NCBI RefSeq assembly: GCF_900143205.1
Contig: NZ_FRDH01000004.1
Span: 151,319 to 215,318 of the forward strand
Length of the DNA: 64,000 nt
Source of the DNA: Butyrivibrio hungatei DSM 14810
GTDB taxonomy: Bacteria > Bacillota > Clostridia > Lachnospirales > Lachnospiraceae
Direction of reading: 5' to 3'
The position numbers and the translations under genes were made by a program. Shown in pieces: positions 54,301-63,619 of the stretch. Every line of letters begins with the position of its first letter. The first letter of the stretch is position 1. Under the pieces are notes generated by a model, which was not told where the DNA came from, searched no databases, and worked only from the letters and a program-made list of their open reading frames with translations.

Positions 54301-57300
54301 TGAGGCAGTATATTCCGGAGAACTGGAGGAAAGCGCTACTCTCGATGACCTGTATGAGAAGTTTAACATAGACCATCCGGCAGATTACAAGGGACGCTCC
54401 ATGTCCGTATCGGATGTGGTGGTATTGCATCAGAATGGTGAGGACAAGGCATATTTCGTGGATTCATTTGGATTTTCGGAAGTGCCGGAGTTTCTTCGGG
54501 AAAAAGAAGCAGTCCTTACTCCGGAGCAGGAGCAGGCAAAGGAGCTTATCAATGAGTTCTGCTACAGGGAGTATGATCATGATGCAGATTTCTCGGATCT
54601 TTCCAATGTGGAGATAGCTTATACCGACCTTATAGATGAAGCAGATGGAAAAGAGTACCCGATACAGGCTTCTGTAGACCTTGAGCATAACAGCATCCGC
54701 CTTGCGATTGACGGGCAGATCATTTCTCAGAATGAATATGATACCCTTACTGACCTTATAGAAAATGAGCTTAAGTACCTTGATTTTGACGAGCTTACCT
54801 ATGTATCAGAAGAGGACTGGGAGAAGTTCCATAACATGGAGCTTACCGCAGAGGATATACAGAACATTTCCTATATTGGAGCGGAGTACAGCAATTTCGG
54901 GCATACTGCGGAGTATGAGCTTGAAGCCGATATCCGGGGAGAACATCAGAAGATCCGGTATGAGGTCACAAGGCATGACGGGGATGAAGAGAGCTTTTCC
55001 ATCCATACTGAAAGTAACGATATTTATGACAGGCTTTCTGAACCGGAGCTACGCAAGCTGGAAGAGAAACTGTCAGATGAAGTAAGGGTCGGGCAGTATG
55101 AAAAGAAGATTGAAAAAGCTGATAGCCTTGATGCAGTTAAGAACATCCAGTATGAGTTTATGGATGATGAGAGCTTTCCAAGGAGGCTTGTCGGAAGGTT
55201 CTGGGAATCCTATAACGCAAGGGAAGCGGAACTGTCTGAAGACGCAAGAGCTGCGGCAAAGAATTTCCGCATTACAGATGATGACCTGGGAAAAGGCAGC
55301 GCAAAGGAAAAGTTCCGTGACAATATCAGGGCGATTACAACTTTGAAGCAGATCGAGGACGAACACAGGACAGCCACGCCGGAGGAACAGCAGATTTTAT
55401 CACAGTACGTCGGCTGGGGTGGTCTTGCAGATGCCTTTGATGAAACCAAGAGTAACTGGTCTGCGGAATATCAGGAATTAAAGAGCATTTTGACACCGGA
55501 GGAATATAATTCCGCAAGAGAGAGTACCCTAAATGCCCACTTTACAAGCCCCGTAATCATAAGAAATATCTATGAAGCACTGGGACAGATGGGATTTGAA
55601 AAGGGAAATATACTTGAGCCTGCCATGGGTGTAGGTAATTTCTTCGGTATGCTGCCAGAGGAGATGCAGGACAGCAAGCTATACGGAGTGGAGCTGGATG
55701 ATTTGACAGGCCGCATCGCAAAGCAACTCTATCCGCAGGCAGATGTGCGTATCAGCGGATATGAAAAGACCGATTTTCAGAATGATTTCTTTGATGTTGC
55801 TGTGGGAAATGTGCCGTTCGGGAATTATAAGGTAAGTGACAAGCCTTATGATAAGCTGAATTTCCAGATCCATGATTATTTCTTTGCAAAGACACTGGAT
55901 AAGGTAAGACCGGGCGGTATCGTGGCATTTGTTACAAGCAAGGGAACCATGGACAAGCAAAGCCCGCAGGTGAGAAAGTACCTTGCTCAGAGGGCAGAAC
56001 TGCTCGGAGCGGTGAGATTACCTAATACAGCTTTTAAGGAGAATGCCGGTACAGAAGTCACGTCCGACATTCTTTTTTTCCAGAAAAGGGACAGGCTTAT
56101 GGATATCGAGCCGGACTGGGTACACCTCGGCATGGATGCAAACGGTATAGCCATGAACCAGTATTTTGCCGACCATCCGGAGATGATCGTAGGGAAAATG
56201 GAGATGGTATCGGGACCCTTTGGTATGGAGAGTACCTGTGTACCGGATGAGAGCAGACCATTTGAGGAGCAGCTTCGTGAGGCAATCAGCAATATTCATG
56301 CAGAATATGAAGCGGTGGAGCTTTCAGCGGACGAGCTTGGAAAGTCTGACCTTGAAGTAATCCCAGCAGATCCGAATGTGAAGAATTACAGCTTTTGTAT
56401 GGTGGATGATCATGTGTATTATCGTGAGAATTCCGTCATGAAGCCTGCCGATGTGTCAGATACCATGGAAGACCGCATCAAAGGTATGATCGCTATCCGT
56501 GACTGTACGCAGGAACTAATTCAGATGCAGATGGAGGATTATCCCGACTCAGCCATTACGGACAAACAGGCAGAACTGAACGGATTATATGATAAGTTCT
56601 CCGATAAATACGGGCTTATCAGTTCTCAGACCAATAAGAGAGCCTTTAATCAGGATTCTTCATACTGCCTGCTCTGTTCTTTGGAGAAGCTGGATGATGA
56701 GGGGAAGTTTCTTGGAAAAGCGGATATGTTCACGAAGCGTACCATCAAACACGCAGAGGTGGTGACAAGTGTTGATACCGCAAGCGAGGCATTGGCGGTC
56801 TCCCTGGCTGAAAAAGCCAAGGTAGACCTTGACTATATGGCAGAGCTTACGGGAAAGGAAAAAGAAGCCATAACTGAGGAGCTTGCAGGAGTTATCTTCC
56901 GGAATCCGCTGACCGACCAGTGGGAGACAGCGGATGAATACCTGTCCGGTAATGTCCGTGAGAAGCTTTCCATAGCAAAGAACTATGCGGAAAATCACCC
57001 TGAGTATCAGGTGAATGTGGTGCATCTTGAACAGGTAATGCCGAAAGACCTTGAAGCATCGGATATAGAAGTCCGTCTTGGGGCAACATGGGTTGACCCG
57101 AAGTATATCGAGGACTTCATGCGTGAGACTTTCCAGACACCGGGATATCTTTTTGACCGGAATGTCATGGGCATACAGTATTCGGATGTGACCGGGCTTT
57201 GGAATGTAAAGGGTAAGAATGCAGACTATGGCAATACCCTTGCCAACATGACCTTTGGTACCGGCAGGGCGAATGCCTATAAGATACTGGAGGACAGTCT

Positions 57301-60271
57301 GAACCTTAAGGATGTGCGTATCTATGATACTATCGTGGAGGATGGCAAGGAAAAGAGGGTGCTGAATAAGAAGGAGACCACCCTTGCTGCACAGAAGCAG
57401 GAGGCAATCCGTGAAGCTTTTAAGGACTGGATTTTTAAGGATCCGGAGCGGAGAGCTGATCTTGTAAAGGTTTATAATGAGCGTTTCAATTCCACAAGAC
57501 CAAGGGAATATGACGGCTCACATTTGCAGTTTCCGGGTATGACACCGGATATAGAGCTTAAGCCGCATCAGAAGAATGCGGTAGCTCATGTGCTGTATGG
57601 AGATAACACGCTCCTTGCACACTGTGTAGGTGCTGGCAAGACCTTCGAAATGACTGCGGCAGCTATGGAACTTAAAAGGCTTGGGCTTGCTCAGAAGTCG
57701 CTGTTTGTAGTACCAAACCACCTGACAGAGCAGTGGGCATCAGATTTCCTGCGTCTGTATCCCGGAGCGAATATCCTTGCGGCTACGAAAAAGGACTTTG
57801 AGCCTGCAAATCGCAAGAAGTTCTGCTCCCGTATAGCAACAGGCGATTATGATGCCGTGATCATCGGCCATACGCAGTTTGAAAAGATCCCGTTGTCACA
57901 GGAAAGGCAGGTGGCGATACTGGAGCGGCAGATAGATGAGATCACGGAGGCTATAGCACAGGCAAAGGCTGACAGGGGTGAGCGATATACCATCAAGCAG
58001 ATGGAAAAATCCAAGAAGCAGCTCATGACAAGGCTTGATAAATTAAATGATCAGAGCCGTAAGGATAATGTTGTAACCTTTGAACAGCTTGGCGTAGACA
58101 GGCTTTTTGTGGACGAGTCGCATTCGTACAAGAATTTGTTCTTATATACGAAAATGCGGAATGTGGCAGGTATTGCACAGACTGAAGCTCAGAAGTCACA
58201 GGATATGTTTAACAAGTGTCAGTACCTCGATGAACTGACTGGTGGTAAGGGCGTGACCTTTGCAACCGGAACACCGATCAGCAACAGCATGACGGAGCTA
58301 TATACCAATATGAGATATTTACAGTATGGTACGCTTCAGAAGCTGGGACTGGGACAGTTCGATGCATGGGCGGCTAACTTCGGTGATACACAGACGGCGA
58401 TAGAGCTTGCACCGGAGGGAACCGGATACAGGGCAAAGACAAGGTTTGCAAAGTTCTTTAACCTGCCTGAGTTGATCGCACTCTTTAAGGAGAGTGCCGA
58501 TATACAGACACCAGATATGTTAAAACTCCCTGTGCCGGAGGCAGAGTATGAAAATGTGACATTAAAGCCGTCCGAAGCGCAGAAGGAAATGGTGGCATCT
58601 CTGGCAGACAGAGCAGAGCGGGTGCGTAACCGTATGGTGGATTCATCCGTCGATAATATGCTTAAAATTACTAACGATGGGCGTAAGCTGGCACTGGATC
58701 AGCGTCTTATGAACGATATGCTACCGGATGATGAAAACAGTAAGTCCAGTGTTTGCGTGGAGAAAGCTTTTGAGATTTGGGAGGAGACAAAAGATAAGCG
58801 GTCAGCCCAGCTCATTTTTTGCGATTTGAGTACACCTAAAGGAGACGGAACCTTCAATGTATATGAGGATATCAGGGACAAGCTGATAGCAAAAGGAGTA
58901 CCACCGGAAGAGATAGCTTTTATCCATGATGCGAATACCGAGACGAGGAAAGCGGAGCTGTTTGGCAAAGTAAGAAGCGGACAGGTCCGTTTTTTATTGG
59001 GATCAACGCAGAAGATGGGAGCCGGTACCAATGTGCAGGACAGGCTGATAGCACTTCATCACTTGGATGTGCCATGGAGACCCTCTGACATTGAACAGCA
59101 GGAAGGTCGTATCTTACGACAGGGCAATACTAATCCAAAGGTAAAGATCTTCCGCTATGTTACAGAGGGTACGTTTGATGCGTACTCGTGGCAGCTCATC
59201 GAGAACAAGCAGAAGTTCATCGGGCAGATCATGACCAGTAAATCTCCAGTCAGAAGCTGTGAGGATATTGACGAGGCGGCACTTACCTATGCGGAGGTCA
59301 AGGCTCTTGCTACGGGAAATCCTTATATCAAAGAAAAGATGGATCTCGACATCCAGGTATCAAAGCTGAAGCTCATGAAAGCGAACCATACCAGTCAGAA
59401 ATACCGACTGGAGGATAATATCGCAAAGAACTACCCACAGCAGATATCAGCACTGAAGGAGCGTATCGCCGGAATGAAGGCAGATATTGCAACATACAAT
59501 GCCAGCAAGCCTGCGGATAAGGATGTCTTTACCATGACGGTAGCCGGAAAGACCTATGATGACAGGAAGGAAGCCGGAACAGCAATCATCGGTATCTGCA
59601 AGGAGATGAAGCAGGCCAATGTGGCTGTGCCAATCGGTGAGTACCTTGGCATGAAGATGAATATAACCTTTGATTCATTTTTCAGGAAGTTTACGCTGAA
59701 CATGAAAGGAAAACTCAGCCATGAAGTGGAGATTGGCTCTGACCCGTCCGGTAACATTACCCGTATCGGTAATGCCATGGAATCCATGACAAAACAGCTT
59801 GAGGATGCGATTGCGAAGCATGCCAATGTGGAACAGCAGCTTGAAACCGCAAAGATTGAGGTGGAAAAGCCATTCCCACAGGAGAAGGAGCTTAACGATA
59901 AGCTGACAAGGCTTGCAGAACTGAACAGCCTGCTTGATATGGATGAAAAAGGCGAGGATGCAGTTGATCTTGATGAAGATGCTCCAAAGCCGGAGAAAGA
60001 AACAGCAGAACAGACCGAGACGGTAATGCCGGCACAGGAGGCTACCAAAGAGGCAGGTCACATATCGGAGGATAAGGCTGAAATAAGCGAAAAAGCTGAG
60101 GAGGCTGATATATCAGAAACAGAGGATATGGGGAACCCTGCAACAAAACCGGAGACAAAAGAGGAAAGACCGTCCCTTGTCGCAAGGCTTAATGAGAAGA
60201 AGGCGGTTGTAGCTGCCATGGATCAGAAAGCACCTGCGGTAGCAAAGAAAAAAGAAGAGGTTATAGCATAA
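51365..60271 (+). CDS. Giant polyvalent protein: ArdC-like N-terminus, YodL, N6-methylase-like and SNF2-type helicase domains
   Basis: This is a 2968-residue cytoplasmic protein starting at ATG 51365 behind AAGGAG. Residues 1-110 resemble the ArdC-type ssDNA-binding and antirestriction fold. About 300-440 is a hydrophilic linker. Two similar ~110-residue domains occupy about 477-580 and 697-803. A YodL-like domain lies near 943-1045 ([20 protein letters not shown]). The methylase part has [12 protein letters not shown] near 1416 and NVPF near 1481, where active N6-methylases have NPPF/Y. The helicase has GAGKT near 2090, VDESHSYKN near 2245, and [14 protein letters not shown] and [11 protein letters not shown] near 2545-2587. 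[17 protein letters not shown] ends it. Likely acts on incoming or outgoing ICE DNA. Confidence 0.9.
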   Translation: MARKYDEIKWLAQATAQDLSADMEKWKGFLTTAGRLYRYPFMDQLLIYAQRPDATACAELETWNQKMNCWVNRGSKGIALLDESSGRPRLRYVFDVSNVHPGWNVGRLPYIWQVRERNEQTVLNRLENIYGKTDESRPFGDRLVELAHRIADDYYRDVMPDLQDRVDGSFLHGYDELNLELRLQETMRDSIAYTLLTRCGVDTELYDFDFRYLHEFSDVKTLSVLGNAVSEMTEPVLMEIGRAVTVQERHIARYGEVERQTENISQAVEKSQNSLANEAQNEYNALKRESERQGDISTDDYEKGESANISEQGGNDHGTDLHAERGLSDPEPDREQRAGGTLNEVRTDAEELLKGTQERNLQRDDVRGESEGALPDDSEAGRGEDGSVDIPDGEVPGSERSPESIRPDEVGGSDEQHPGIGGGDSFIGADLQLNPPDAEPEQLNMFDLFPSFAEQVGTIAAAEASVKTKAPAVFMLKDDQLLDVIRSGGGKENNRKRIYAKYQAGKDAAEMTDFIKNEIGTTGKGFEFDGQRVSVWFNENGMSIAPGNSAQVDFATTYSWSLVEEFTRQMVENGSYMSRNEAFLVDSTERARVADQIYFFFRDGIDDMPDSLSIQGSNYPDSQAHIVELLSTHEGRELLAEEIGRAADRIESGELQLRWRYVKEPEYLLSEIADLDAERREFPLADEVNVRLENFITQDEIDSRLTHGSGVSQGLFRIYDYFKEGHDSKDNVAFLKSEYGTGGQSDALIGNDKSWEDHDAKGIQLDKGSIMEPYTSVLLNWNVVEKRIRELIAEDKYLSPKAKEAYAEYKKEQEKEALADEQEKLVDAIEAGDAQEEPESKEADHNPEFGPPVGRGENSLWSIVHEADDENDNPQEWATKLPSGQYVWIDREEDGSYGIHPVADSLAAPTETFRTLEEAQEYVDETMRGEVLKEQALEQESSTYTIYQISDEAEDRRDIIFENLEHLQNRGLSVDAANYEAVYSGELEESATLDDLYEKFNIDHPADYKGRSMSVSDVVVLHQNGEDKAYFVDSFGFSEVPEFLREKEAVLTPEQEQAKELINEFCYREYDHDADFSDLSNVEIAYTDLIDEADGKEYPIQASVDLEHNSIRLAIDGQIISQNEYDTLTDLIENELKYLDFDELTYVSEEDWEKFHNMELTAEDIQNISYIGAEYSNFGHTAEYELEADIRGEHQKIRYEVTRHDGDEESFSIHTESNDIYDRLSEPELRKLEEKLSDEVRVGQYEKKIEKADSLDAVKNIQYEFMDDESFPRRLVGRFWESYNAREAELSEDARAAAKNFRITDDDLGKGSAKEKFRDNIRAITTLKQIEDEHRTATPEEQQILSQYVGWGGLADAFDETKSNWSAEYQELKSILTPEEYNSARESTLNAHFTSPVIIRNIYEALGQMGFEKGNILEPAMGVGNFFGMLPEEMQDSKLYGVELDDLTGRIAKQLYPQADVRISGYEKTDFQNDFFDVAVGNVPFGNYKVSDKPYDKLNFQIHDYFFAKTLDKVRPGGIVAFVTSKGTMDKQSPQVRKYLAQRAELLGAVRLPNTAFKENAGTEVTSDILFFQKRDRLMDIEPDWVHLGMDANGIAMNQYFADHPEMIVGKMEMVSGPFGMESTCVPDESRPFEEQLREAISNIHAEYEAVELSADELGKSDLEVIPADPNVKNYSFCMVDDHVYYRENSVMKPADVSDTMEDRIKGMIAIRDCTQELIQMQMEDYPDSAITDKQAELNGLYDKFSDKYGLISSQTNKRAFNQDSSYCLLCSLEKLDDEGKFLGKADMFTKRTIKHAEVVTSVDTASEALAVSLAEKAKVDLDYMAELTGKEKEAITEELAGVIFRNPLTDQWETADEYLSGNVREKLSIAKNYAENHPEYQVNVVHLEQVMPKDLEASDIEVRLGATWVDPKYIEDFMRETFQTPGYLFDRNVMGIQYSDVTGLWNVKGKNADYGNTLANMTFGTGRANAYKILEDSLNLKDVRIYDTIVEDGKEKRVLNKKETTLAAQKQEAIREAFKDWIFKDPERRADLVKVYNERFNSTRPREYDGSHLQFPGMTPDIELKPHQKNAVAHVLYGDNTLLAHCVGAGKTFEMTAAAMELKRLGLAQKSLFVVPNHLTEQWASDFLRLYPGANILAATKKDFEPANRKKFCSRIATGDYDAVIIGHTQFEKIPLSQERQVAILERQIDEITEAIAQAKADRGERYTIKQMEKSKKQLMTRLDKLNDQSRKDNVVTFEQLGVDRLFVDESHSYKNLFLYTKMRNVAGIAQTEAQKSQDMFNKCQYLDELTGGKGVTFATGTPISNSMTELYTNMRYLQYGTLQKLGLGQFDAWAANFGDTQTAIELAPEGTGYRAKTRFAKFFNLPELIALFKESADIQTPDMLKLPVPEAEYENVTLKPSEAQKEMVASLADRAERVRNRMVDSSVDNMLKITNDGRKLALDQRLMNDMLPDDENSKSSVCVEKAFEIWEETKDKRSAQLIFCDLSTPKGDGTFNVYEDIRDKLIAKGVPPEEIAFIHDANTETRKAELFGKVRSGQVRFLLGSTQKMGAGTNVQDRLIALHHLDVPWRPSDIEQQEGRILRQGNTNPKVKIFRYVTEGTFDAYSWQLIENKQKFIGQIMTSKSPVRSCEDIDEAALTYAEVKALATGNPYIKEKMDLDIQVSKLKLMKANHTSQKYRLEDNIAKNYPQQISALKERIAGMKADIATYNASKPADKDVFTMTVAGKTYDDRKEAGTAIIGICKEMKQANVAVPIGEYLGMKMNITFDSFFRKFTLNMKGKLSHEVEIGSDPSGNITRIGNAMESMTKQLEDAIAKHANVEQQLETAKIEVEKPFPQEKELNDKLTRLAELNSLLDMDEKGEDAVDLDEDAPKPEKETAEQTETVMPAQEATKEAGHISEDKAEISEKAEEADISETEDMGNPATKPETKEERPSLVARLNEKKAVVAAMDQKAPAVAKKKEEVIA
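52314..52664 (+). CDS. tnpV: TnpV-like protein encoded out of frame within the giant helicase gene
   Basis: ATG 52314 follows GGAGGAAATGACC, a perfect site at correct distance. The 116-residue product ([60 protein letters not shown]) fits the TnpV family of transposon-encoded small proteins. It lies in the +1 frame relative to the helicase and covers its residues 317-433, where the helicase is low-complexity and rich in Gly, Glu, Asp and Arg. So one DNA segment appears to encode two proteins. TnpV's function is unknown. Confidence 0.75.
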   Translation: MELTYMQSGDYLIPNLIANSEPEEPLTKYGLMRRNFLKEHRRGTYSGMMLEGNLKEHCLMIQKQAEERMDLLTSQMAKSQGVNEALKASDQMKWVGLMNNIRASAEEIVLSELIYS

Positions 60272-60274
60272 GAT

Positions 60275-60313
60275 CAAAGGGCTTCGGGGATTATCTCCGG
60301 AGCCTTTTAGAAA
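60275..60313 (+). terminator. Terminator-like hairpin after the giant helicase
   Basis: AAAGGGCTTCGGGGA (60277-60291) can pair with TCTCCGGAGCCTTTT (60295-60309) through several G-U pairs around ATTA, with a short T-run. It partly ends transcription before the nucleotidyltransferase gene. Confidence 0.55.
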
Positions 60314-60322
60314 GGAGCTGAA

Positions 60323-61702
60323 ATGGCAAAAGACGAAACAAAAGGCGAAAGCCTTAACGATGCCGCTGTCATAAGCGCATTTAAGGATAAGACCAAAGAG
60401 AAGTTCCATGAGCTTGACGGCATGGATCCTGAAACGATAGAAGCTAATGTTAAAACAATAGTGCAGGGCATAGTGAATGATTATGGGATGGATGTAATCA
60501 TTGAGGATGTCGTTGTATCCGGCAGTCGTTGCAGGGGTATGGAGGAGAAAGGAGCTGACCTTGATGTGGTGTTGTATTACAGCGGCTCGGTGAGGGAGGA
60601 CGATCTGTTTAACACTCTTAATCAGGGAAATATCATTATGGGTGGTGTAAAGCTCGATATAAACACGATATCACAGGAACAGCATGGGAGTCTTTCCGAG
60701 TATCTGACCGGTGTGGAAGCGTACCTTACAGAAAAACAGGCTCAAATAATACAGGAAGCACAGCAGCGTAACACAGAGATAACCTATACCGTTGCGGAGT
60801 GCGGCGAATTTCACAGCATGGGAACCTATCATGAGGGAATTTCCACTATAGAAGAGGCAAAAGCTCTGTTTGAGAGCATCCGTGAAAATCATAGCAATAT
60901 GATCCCTGCTGTCGGCATCAACATACATGAAGCTGGGACACCGGAGATAGATGATGTGCAGATGGATGTCCTCTATGGAAACACCATAGATCTTGATAAT
61001 CTGCGGTATGTTCCTCAGATATGGAATGATCAGGAGGGACTGTCAAAGATCGGGCAGATCATAGATGCATTCCCGGATGTAAAGGTAATCGGGACACTGC
61101 CGGGATTGACTGTACAGGATAGACCGGAACAGGATATGGATGCCGTAAAGCCGGTATATGTGGACGAGGCTGCGAAGCTGGCGGCTGAAATAGACCGCTT
61201 TTCCAGTGACTTTGATCCCTATGAGTACAAGGATACGGTCGATAACTGGGAGTTACAGGTGCAGAATATAGCGGATGATATCCGAAACGGCAATTCTGCG
61301 GATTATAAGAAGTACCTGGGAACTGTGATAGAAGAGAGTGACAACATCGAGGATGTCCGCAAGGCGGCGGAGCTTCTTGTGAAGTTGGCTGAATACAAGC
61401 CGCTTGCCAAGGTGGAGGAGCTTGAGGAGGTAAATCTGAACCAGATCGACAATGTACTCAGCAATACGGTTCCAAAATCTGAGGAGAAAAGGGAAGCCCG
61501 GCAAGCGGAGCAGGAACGCTTGGAAGAGCTGCAACGCATCGAGGAAGAGGAAAGAAAACGCAGGGCAAGAGGGGAACGCCCATCACTACGGGCGAGACTT
61601 GCGGCCAAGAAAGCTATAGTAGCCGCAAACAGTGCAGTCCCCCAAAGAGAAACACAGCGACAGGTGCAAAATGAGCCGGTAAAACCACATATTGAGCTTT
61701 AA
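60323..61702 (+). CDS. Nucleotidyltransferase-like protein with polyvalent-protein domain and shared C-terminal motif
   Basis: This is a 459-residue protein behind AAAGGAG. Residues 60-90 hold GSRCRGMEEKGADLDVVLYY, which fits the minimal nucleotidyltransferase pattern GSx(R)G with a following DLDV metal pair, though the distance is family-typical only loosely. The middle (MGTYHEGISTIEEAKALFES and later WNDQEGLSKIGQIIDAFPDV) resembles LPD-type domains of ICE polyvalent proteins. A basic helical stretch near 400-430 precedes ERPSLRARLAAKKAIVAAN. A role in modifying nucleic acid, tRNA or protein in the recipient is conceivable but unproven. Confidence 0.65.
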   Translation: MAKDETKGESLNDAAVISAFKDKTKEKFHELDGMDPETIEANVKTIVQGIVNDYGMDVIIEDVVVSGSRCRGMEEKGADLDVVLYYSGSVREDDLFNTLNQGNIIMGGVKLDINTISQEQHGSLSEYLTGVEAYLTEKQAQIIQEAQQRNTEITYTVAECGEFHSMGTYHEGISTIEEAKALFESIRENHSNMIPAVGINIHEAGTPEIDDVQMDVLYGNTIDLDNLRYVPQIWNDQEGLSKIGQIIDAFPDVKVIGTLPGLTVQDRPEQDMDAVKPVYVDEAAKLAAEIDRFSSDFDPYEYKDTVDNWELQVQNIADDIRNGNSADYKKYLGTVIEESDNIEDVRKAAELLVKLAEYKPLAKVEELEEVNLNQIDNVLSNTVPKSEEKREARQAEQERLEELQRIEEEERKRRARGERPSLRARLAAKKAIVAANSAVPQRETQRQVQNEPVKPHIEL

Positions 61703-61736
61703 AGGTGTTTTTATTGGACAGGTAAATTTGTAATAT

Positions 61737-61778
61737 GAGATCAGGATGGGGAAATACCCTGTTCTGGTCTCTTTTTTT
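61737..61778 (+). terminator. Terminator after the nucleotidyltransferase gene
   Basis: GAGATCAGGA (61737-61746) pairs with TCTGGTCTC (61763-61771) through one G-U pair; the inner GGG...CCC also pairs. TTTTTTT follows. It ends the long + strand ICE transcript. Confidence 0.8.
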
Positions 61779-61838
61779 ATATCAGGTCAAATTTCGTGAA
61801 GATGTAGCAAATGGTAAAATAAAACTGTAAATGCCTAT

Positions 61839-61875
61839 GCCGTTATGCTATGAGCATAGTACATAGCATAACGGC
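61839..61875 (+). repeat. Perfect 14-bp inverted repeat upstream of the XRE regulator
   Basis: GCCGTTATGCTATG (61839-61852) is the exact reverse complement of CATAGCATAACGGC (61862-61875), with a 9-nt loop. TTCTCTTTC follows rather than a pure T-run, so it may be an operator, an attenuator, or both. It lies 34 bases before ATG 61909. An operator for the adjacent XRE protein is the simplest guess. Confidence 0.6.
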
Positions 61876-61908
61876 TTCTCTTTCGTTGAGCTAGCAAGGA
61901 GGGTGAAT

Positions 61909-62709
61909 ATGTCTTTATCCATACAAGAGCGATTAAAAGACCTACGTGTGGAGCGTGGCTTGACGCTGGGGCAGCTTGCGGAGCAGACCGGGCTTTCCAA
62001 GTCTGCGCTGGGCAGTTACGAAACGGAAGACTTCAAGGACATCAGCCACTATGCCCTTATCCGGCTGGCGAAGTTTTACGGTGTGACCGCTGATTATCTG
62101 CTGGGGCTGTCTGAAATGAAAAATCACCCAAACGCCGATCTTGCAGACCTGCGTTTGAGTGATGAAATGATTGACCTGCTGAAAAGCGGGAGGATAGACA
62201 ATACCCTGCTGTGTGAGCTGGCGGCGCACCCGGATTTCCCCCGGCTGATGGCTGACCTTGAAATCTATGTGAACGGAACGGCACTGAAACAGGCGCAGGG
62301 TGCAAACGCCATAGTGGACACGATGAGCGCAACTGTTATAAAAAAGCATAATCCTGGCATGAGTGATACGCAGTTAAGACAGCTTATCACCGCCCATATT
62401 GATGAGGACGAGTTTTGCCGCTATGTGATACAACGGGACATAAACGGGATTGCCCTTGCTCTGCGGGAAACACACAAGGACGATTTTTTCAGCGTCCCAG
62501 AGGATAACCCGCTAAAAGAAATGCTGGAAACTGCTGGTGAAATCGTCAGCCAGGACAGCGACACGGAACAAGCGTACTTGGCGTTTATCTGCAAACGGCT
62601 CAAGCTGAATTTTAGGAAGCTGTCAGTAGAAGAACGGAAGTGGCTGAAAAAGATTGCGGAAAAATCCGACTTGCTGAAGAATCCAAAACCGCAGAGAGGA
62701 CGAAGATAA
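61909..62709 (+). CDS. XRE-family transcriptional regulator
   Basis: This is a 266-residue protein starting at ATG 61909 behind AAGGAGGG. The N-terminal helix-turn-helix spans about residues 4-63 (SIQERLKDLRVERGLTLGQL, GLSKSALGSYE, LAKFYGVTADYLLGLSE). The rest is a helical region with no recognised domain. The gene has a richer G+C make-up than the surrounding ICE core, suggesting a different origin. Such regulators occur beside mobilisation genes in Tn1549-like elements. It has its own leader with an inverted repeat and a terminator after it. Confidence 0.85.
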   Translation: MSLSIQERLKDLRVERGLTLGQLAEQTGLSKSALGSYETEDFKDISHYALIRLAKFYGVTADYLLGLSEMKNHPNADLADLRLSDEMIDLLKSGRIDNTLLCELAAHPDFPRLMADLEIYVNGTALKQAQGANAIVDTMSATVIKKHNPGMSDTQLRQLITAHIDEDEFCRYVIQRDINGIALALRETHKDDFFSVPEDNPLKEMLETAGEIVSQDSDTEQAYLAFICKRLKLNFRKLSVEERKWLKKIAEKSDLLKNPKPQRGRR

Positions 62710-62789
62710 AAAATGCCTGAAGGGCGTGTCCGCACAGGGACATCTTGAAATTGAAGGTACTACACCAGCCGATTGAGGGATGAAACGAA

Positions 62790-62830
62790 AAATCCGAGGC
62801 AGAGAGATATTCTCTTCCTCGGATTTTTTT
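62790..62830 (+). terminator. Terminator after the XRE gene
   Basis: AAATCCGAGG (62790-62799) pairs with CCTCGGATTT (62817-62826), followed by TTTT. An inner stem (AGAGA with TCTCT) extends it. The left flank is A-rich, so it may also work on the minus strand. Confidence 0.85.
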
Positions 62831-63049
62831 ATTTCAATAGACTCTCCGCCTCGAACTTGGTATATTGTGTTGCTGAGAAATGCGGTGCCATACACCACAC
62901 ATGGTTCGGAAAGTATGCTGTGAAAAAATTGCATCTTTTTTAATGCTGTCAGCGGTCTTTCCCTCTTTTCTCTTGTACGCATTGTATCGTCAGAGGCGTG
63001 GTTCAGAGCTTCCTTGTAACCCAGAGAGCAACGACCTGTATGTTTGGCT

Positions 63050-63160
63050 TCAGGAAGCCGCCCGCATCGACGAAGAAGAATATTCCTTCCATGGCATCCA
63101 TACTGTCGATTTTCCAGTTCCCGGAGGGCCTGTAATTACAATAATTCTTCCTCGCTCCAT
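63050..63160 (-). pseudogene. Truncated or frameshifted P-loop kinase/ATPase remnant
   Basis: Reading leftward from ATG 63160 gives MERGRIIVITGPPGTGKSTV, a clear Walker A start of a small kinase or nucleotide hydrolase, ending at a stop after 36 codons. In another frame the sequence continues with MEGIFFFVDAGGFLKPNIQV and VVALWVTRKL, then stops. The change of frame suggests a broken gene or a sequencing slip. It follows the SnoaL-like gene in the same direction. Confidence 0.45.
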
Positions 63161-63198
63161 TTTCGCCCTTCCTTCAACTTCGTGCTTTGTTCACTTTT

Positions 63199-63561
63199 TC
63201 ACAACGATTCAATAGGTAAATTATGCTGCTTCAAAAAGGACAGCTTATCCCAATATCCTCTCTGGAACAGAATTTTACCATTTACAACATGGAAGAAGCC
63301 GCATCCCCGCAGTCCCAGAGGATCCTTCCATTCTAAAATCGCCCACTGTCCATCTTCAAAGATGTTCTCTACAATGGCAGTCATATCGGCAGTGGCAAAT
63401 TCTGTTGTAAACATTTCTCGGATTGCATCTATCCCAATCACGGGATCATTTGTCACTTGATGGTTGGTTGCGTTATCATGGTACAAGCTCACGATTGCTT
63501 CTACATCGTGATTATTGAACGCATCTACCCATTTACATACTACTTCTTTTGGTCGTAACAT
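63199..63561 (-). CDS. NTF2-like/SnoaL-family protein
   Basis: This is a 120-residue protein read leftward from ATG 63561, behind GGAGG (minus-strand bases near 63570). The start is chosen for that site. The layout VVCKWVDAFNNHDVEAIVSL, then LYHDNATNHQV and the final WAILEWKDPLGLRGCGFFHV is typical of SnoaL-like polyketide-cyclase or NTF2-fold proteins with unknown small substrates. It may belong to cargo together with the ABC permease next to it. Confidence 0.8.
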   Translation of the reverse strand: MLRPKEVVCKWVDAFNNHDVEAIVSLYHDNATNHQVTNDPVIGIDAIREMFTTEFATADMTAIVENIFEDGQWAILEWKDPLGLRGCGFFHVVNGKILFQRGYWDKLSFLKQHNLPIESL

Positions 63562-63619
63562 AAATATTTCCTCCATATATCGTTAGCTGCCTTTTTCAAG
63601 ATACACGATTCATGTAAAA

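Larger units (their letters stand above)
62710..63198 (+). other. 489-bp gap: terminator plus degenerate minus-strand fragment
   Basis: The first 80 bases hold short untranslated sequence up to the terminator at 62790-62830. Bases 62840-63049 show no gene or structure I can support. Bases 63050-63160 hold the minus-strand P-loop fragment. No tRNA, attachment repeat or insertion sequence end is visible. Confidence 0.5.

Noticed and set aside
62880..63215. 111-codon + strand frame with a GGPV-like segment
   Set aside because: It is antisense to the Walker A fragment; the odd PVPGGP segment is simply the reverse of the P-loop codons.
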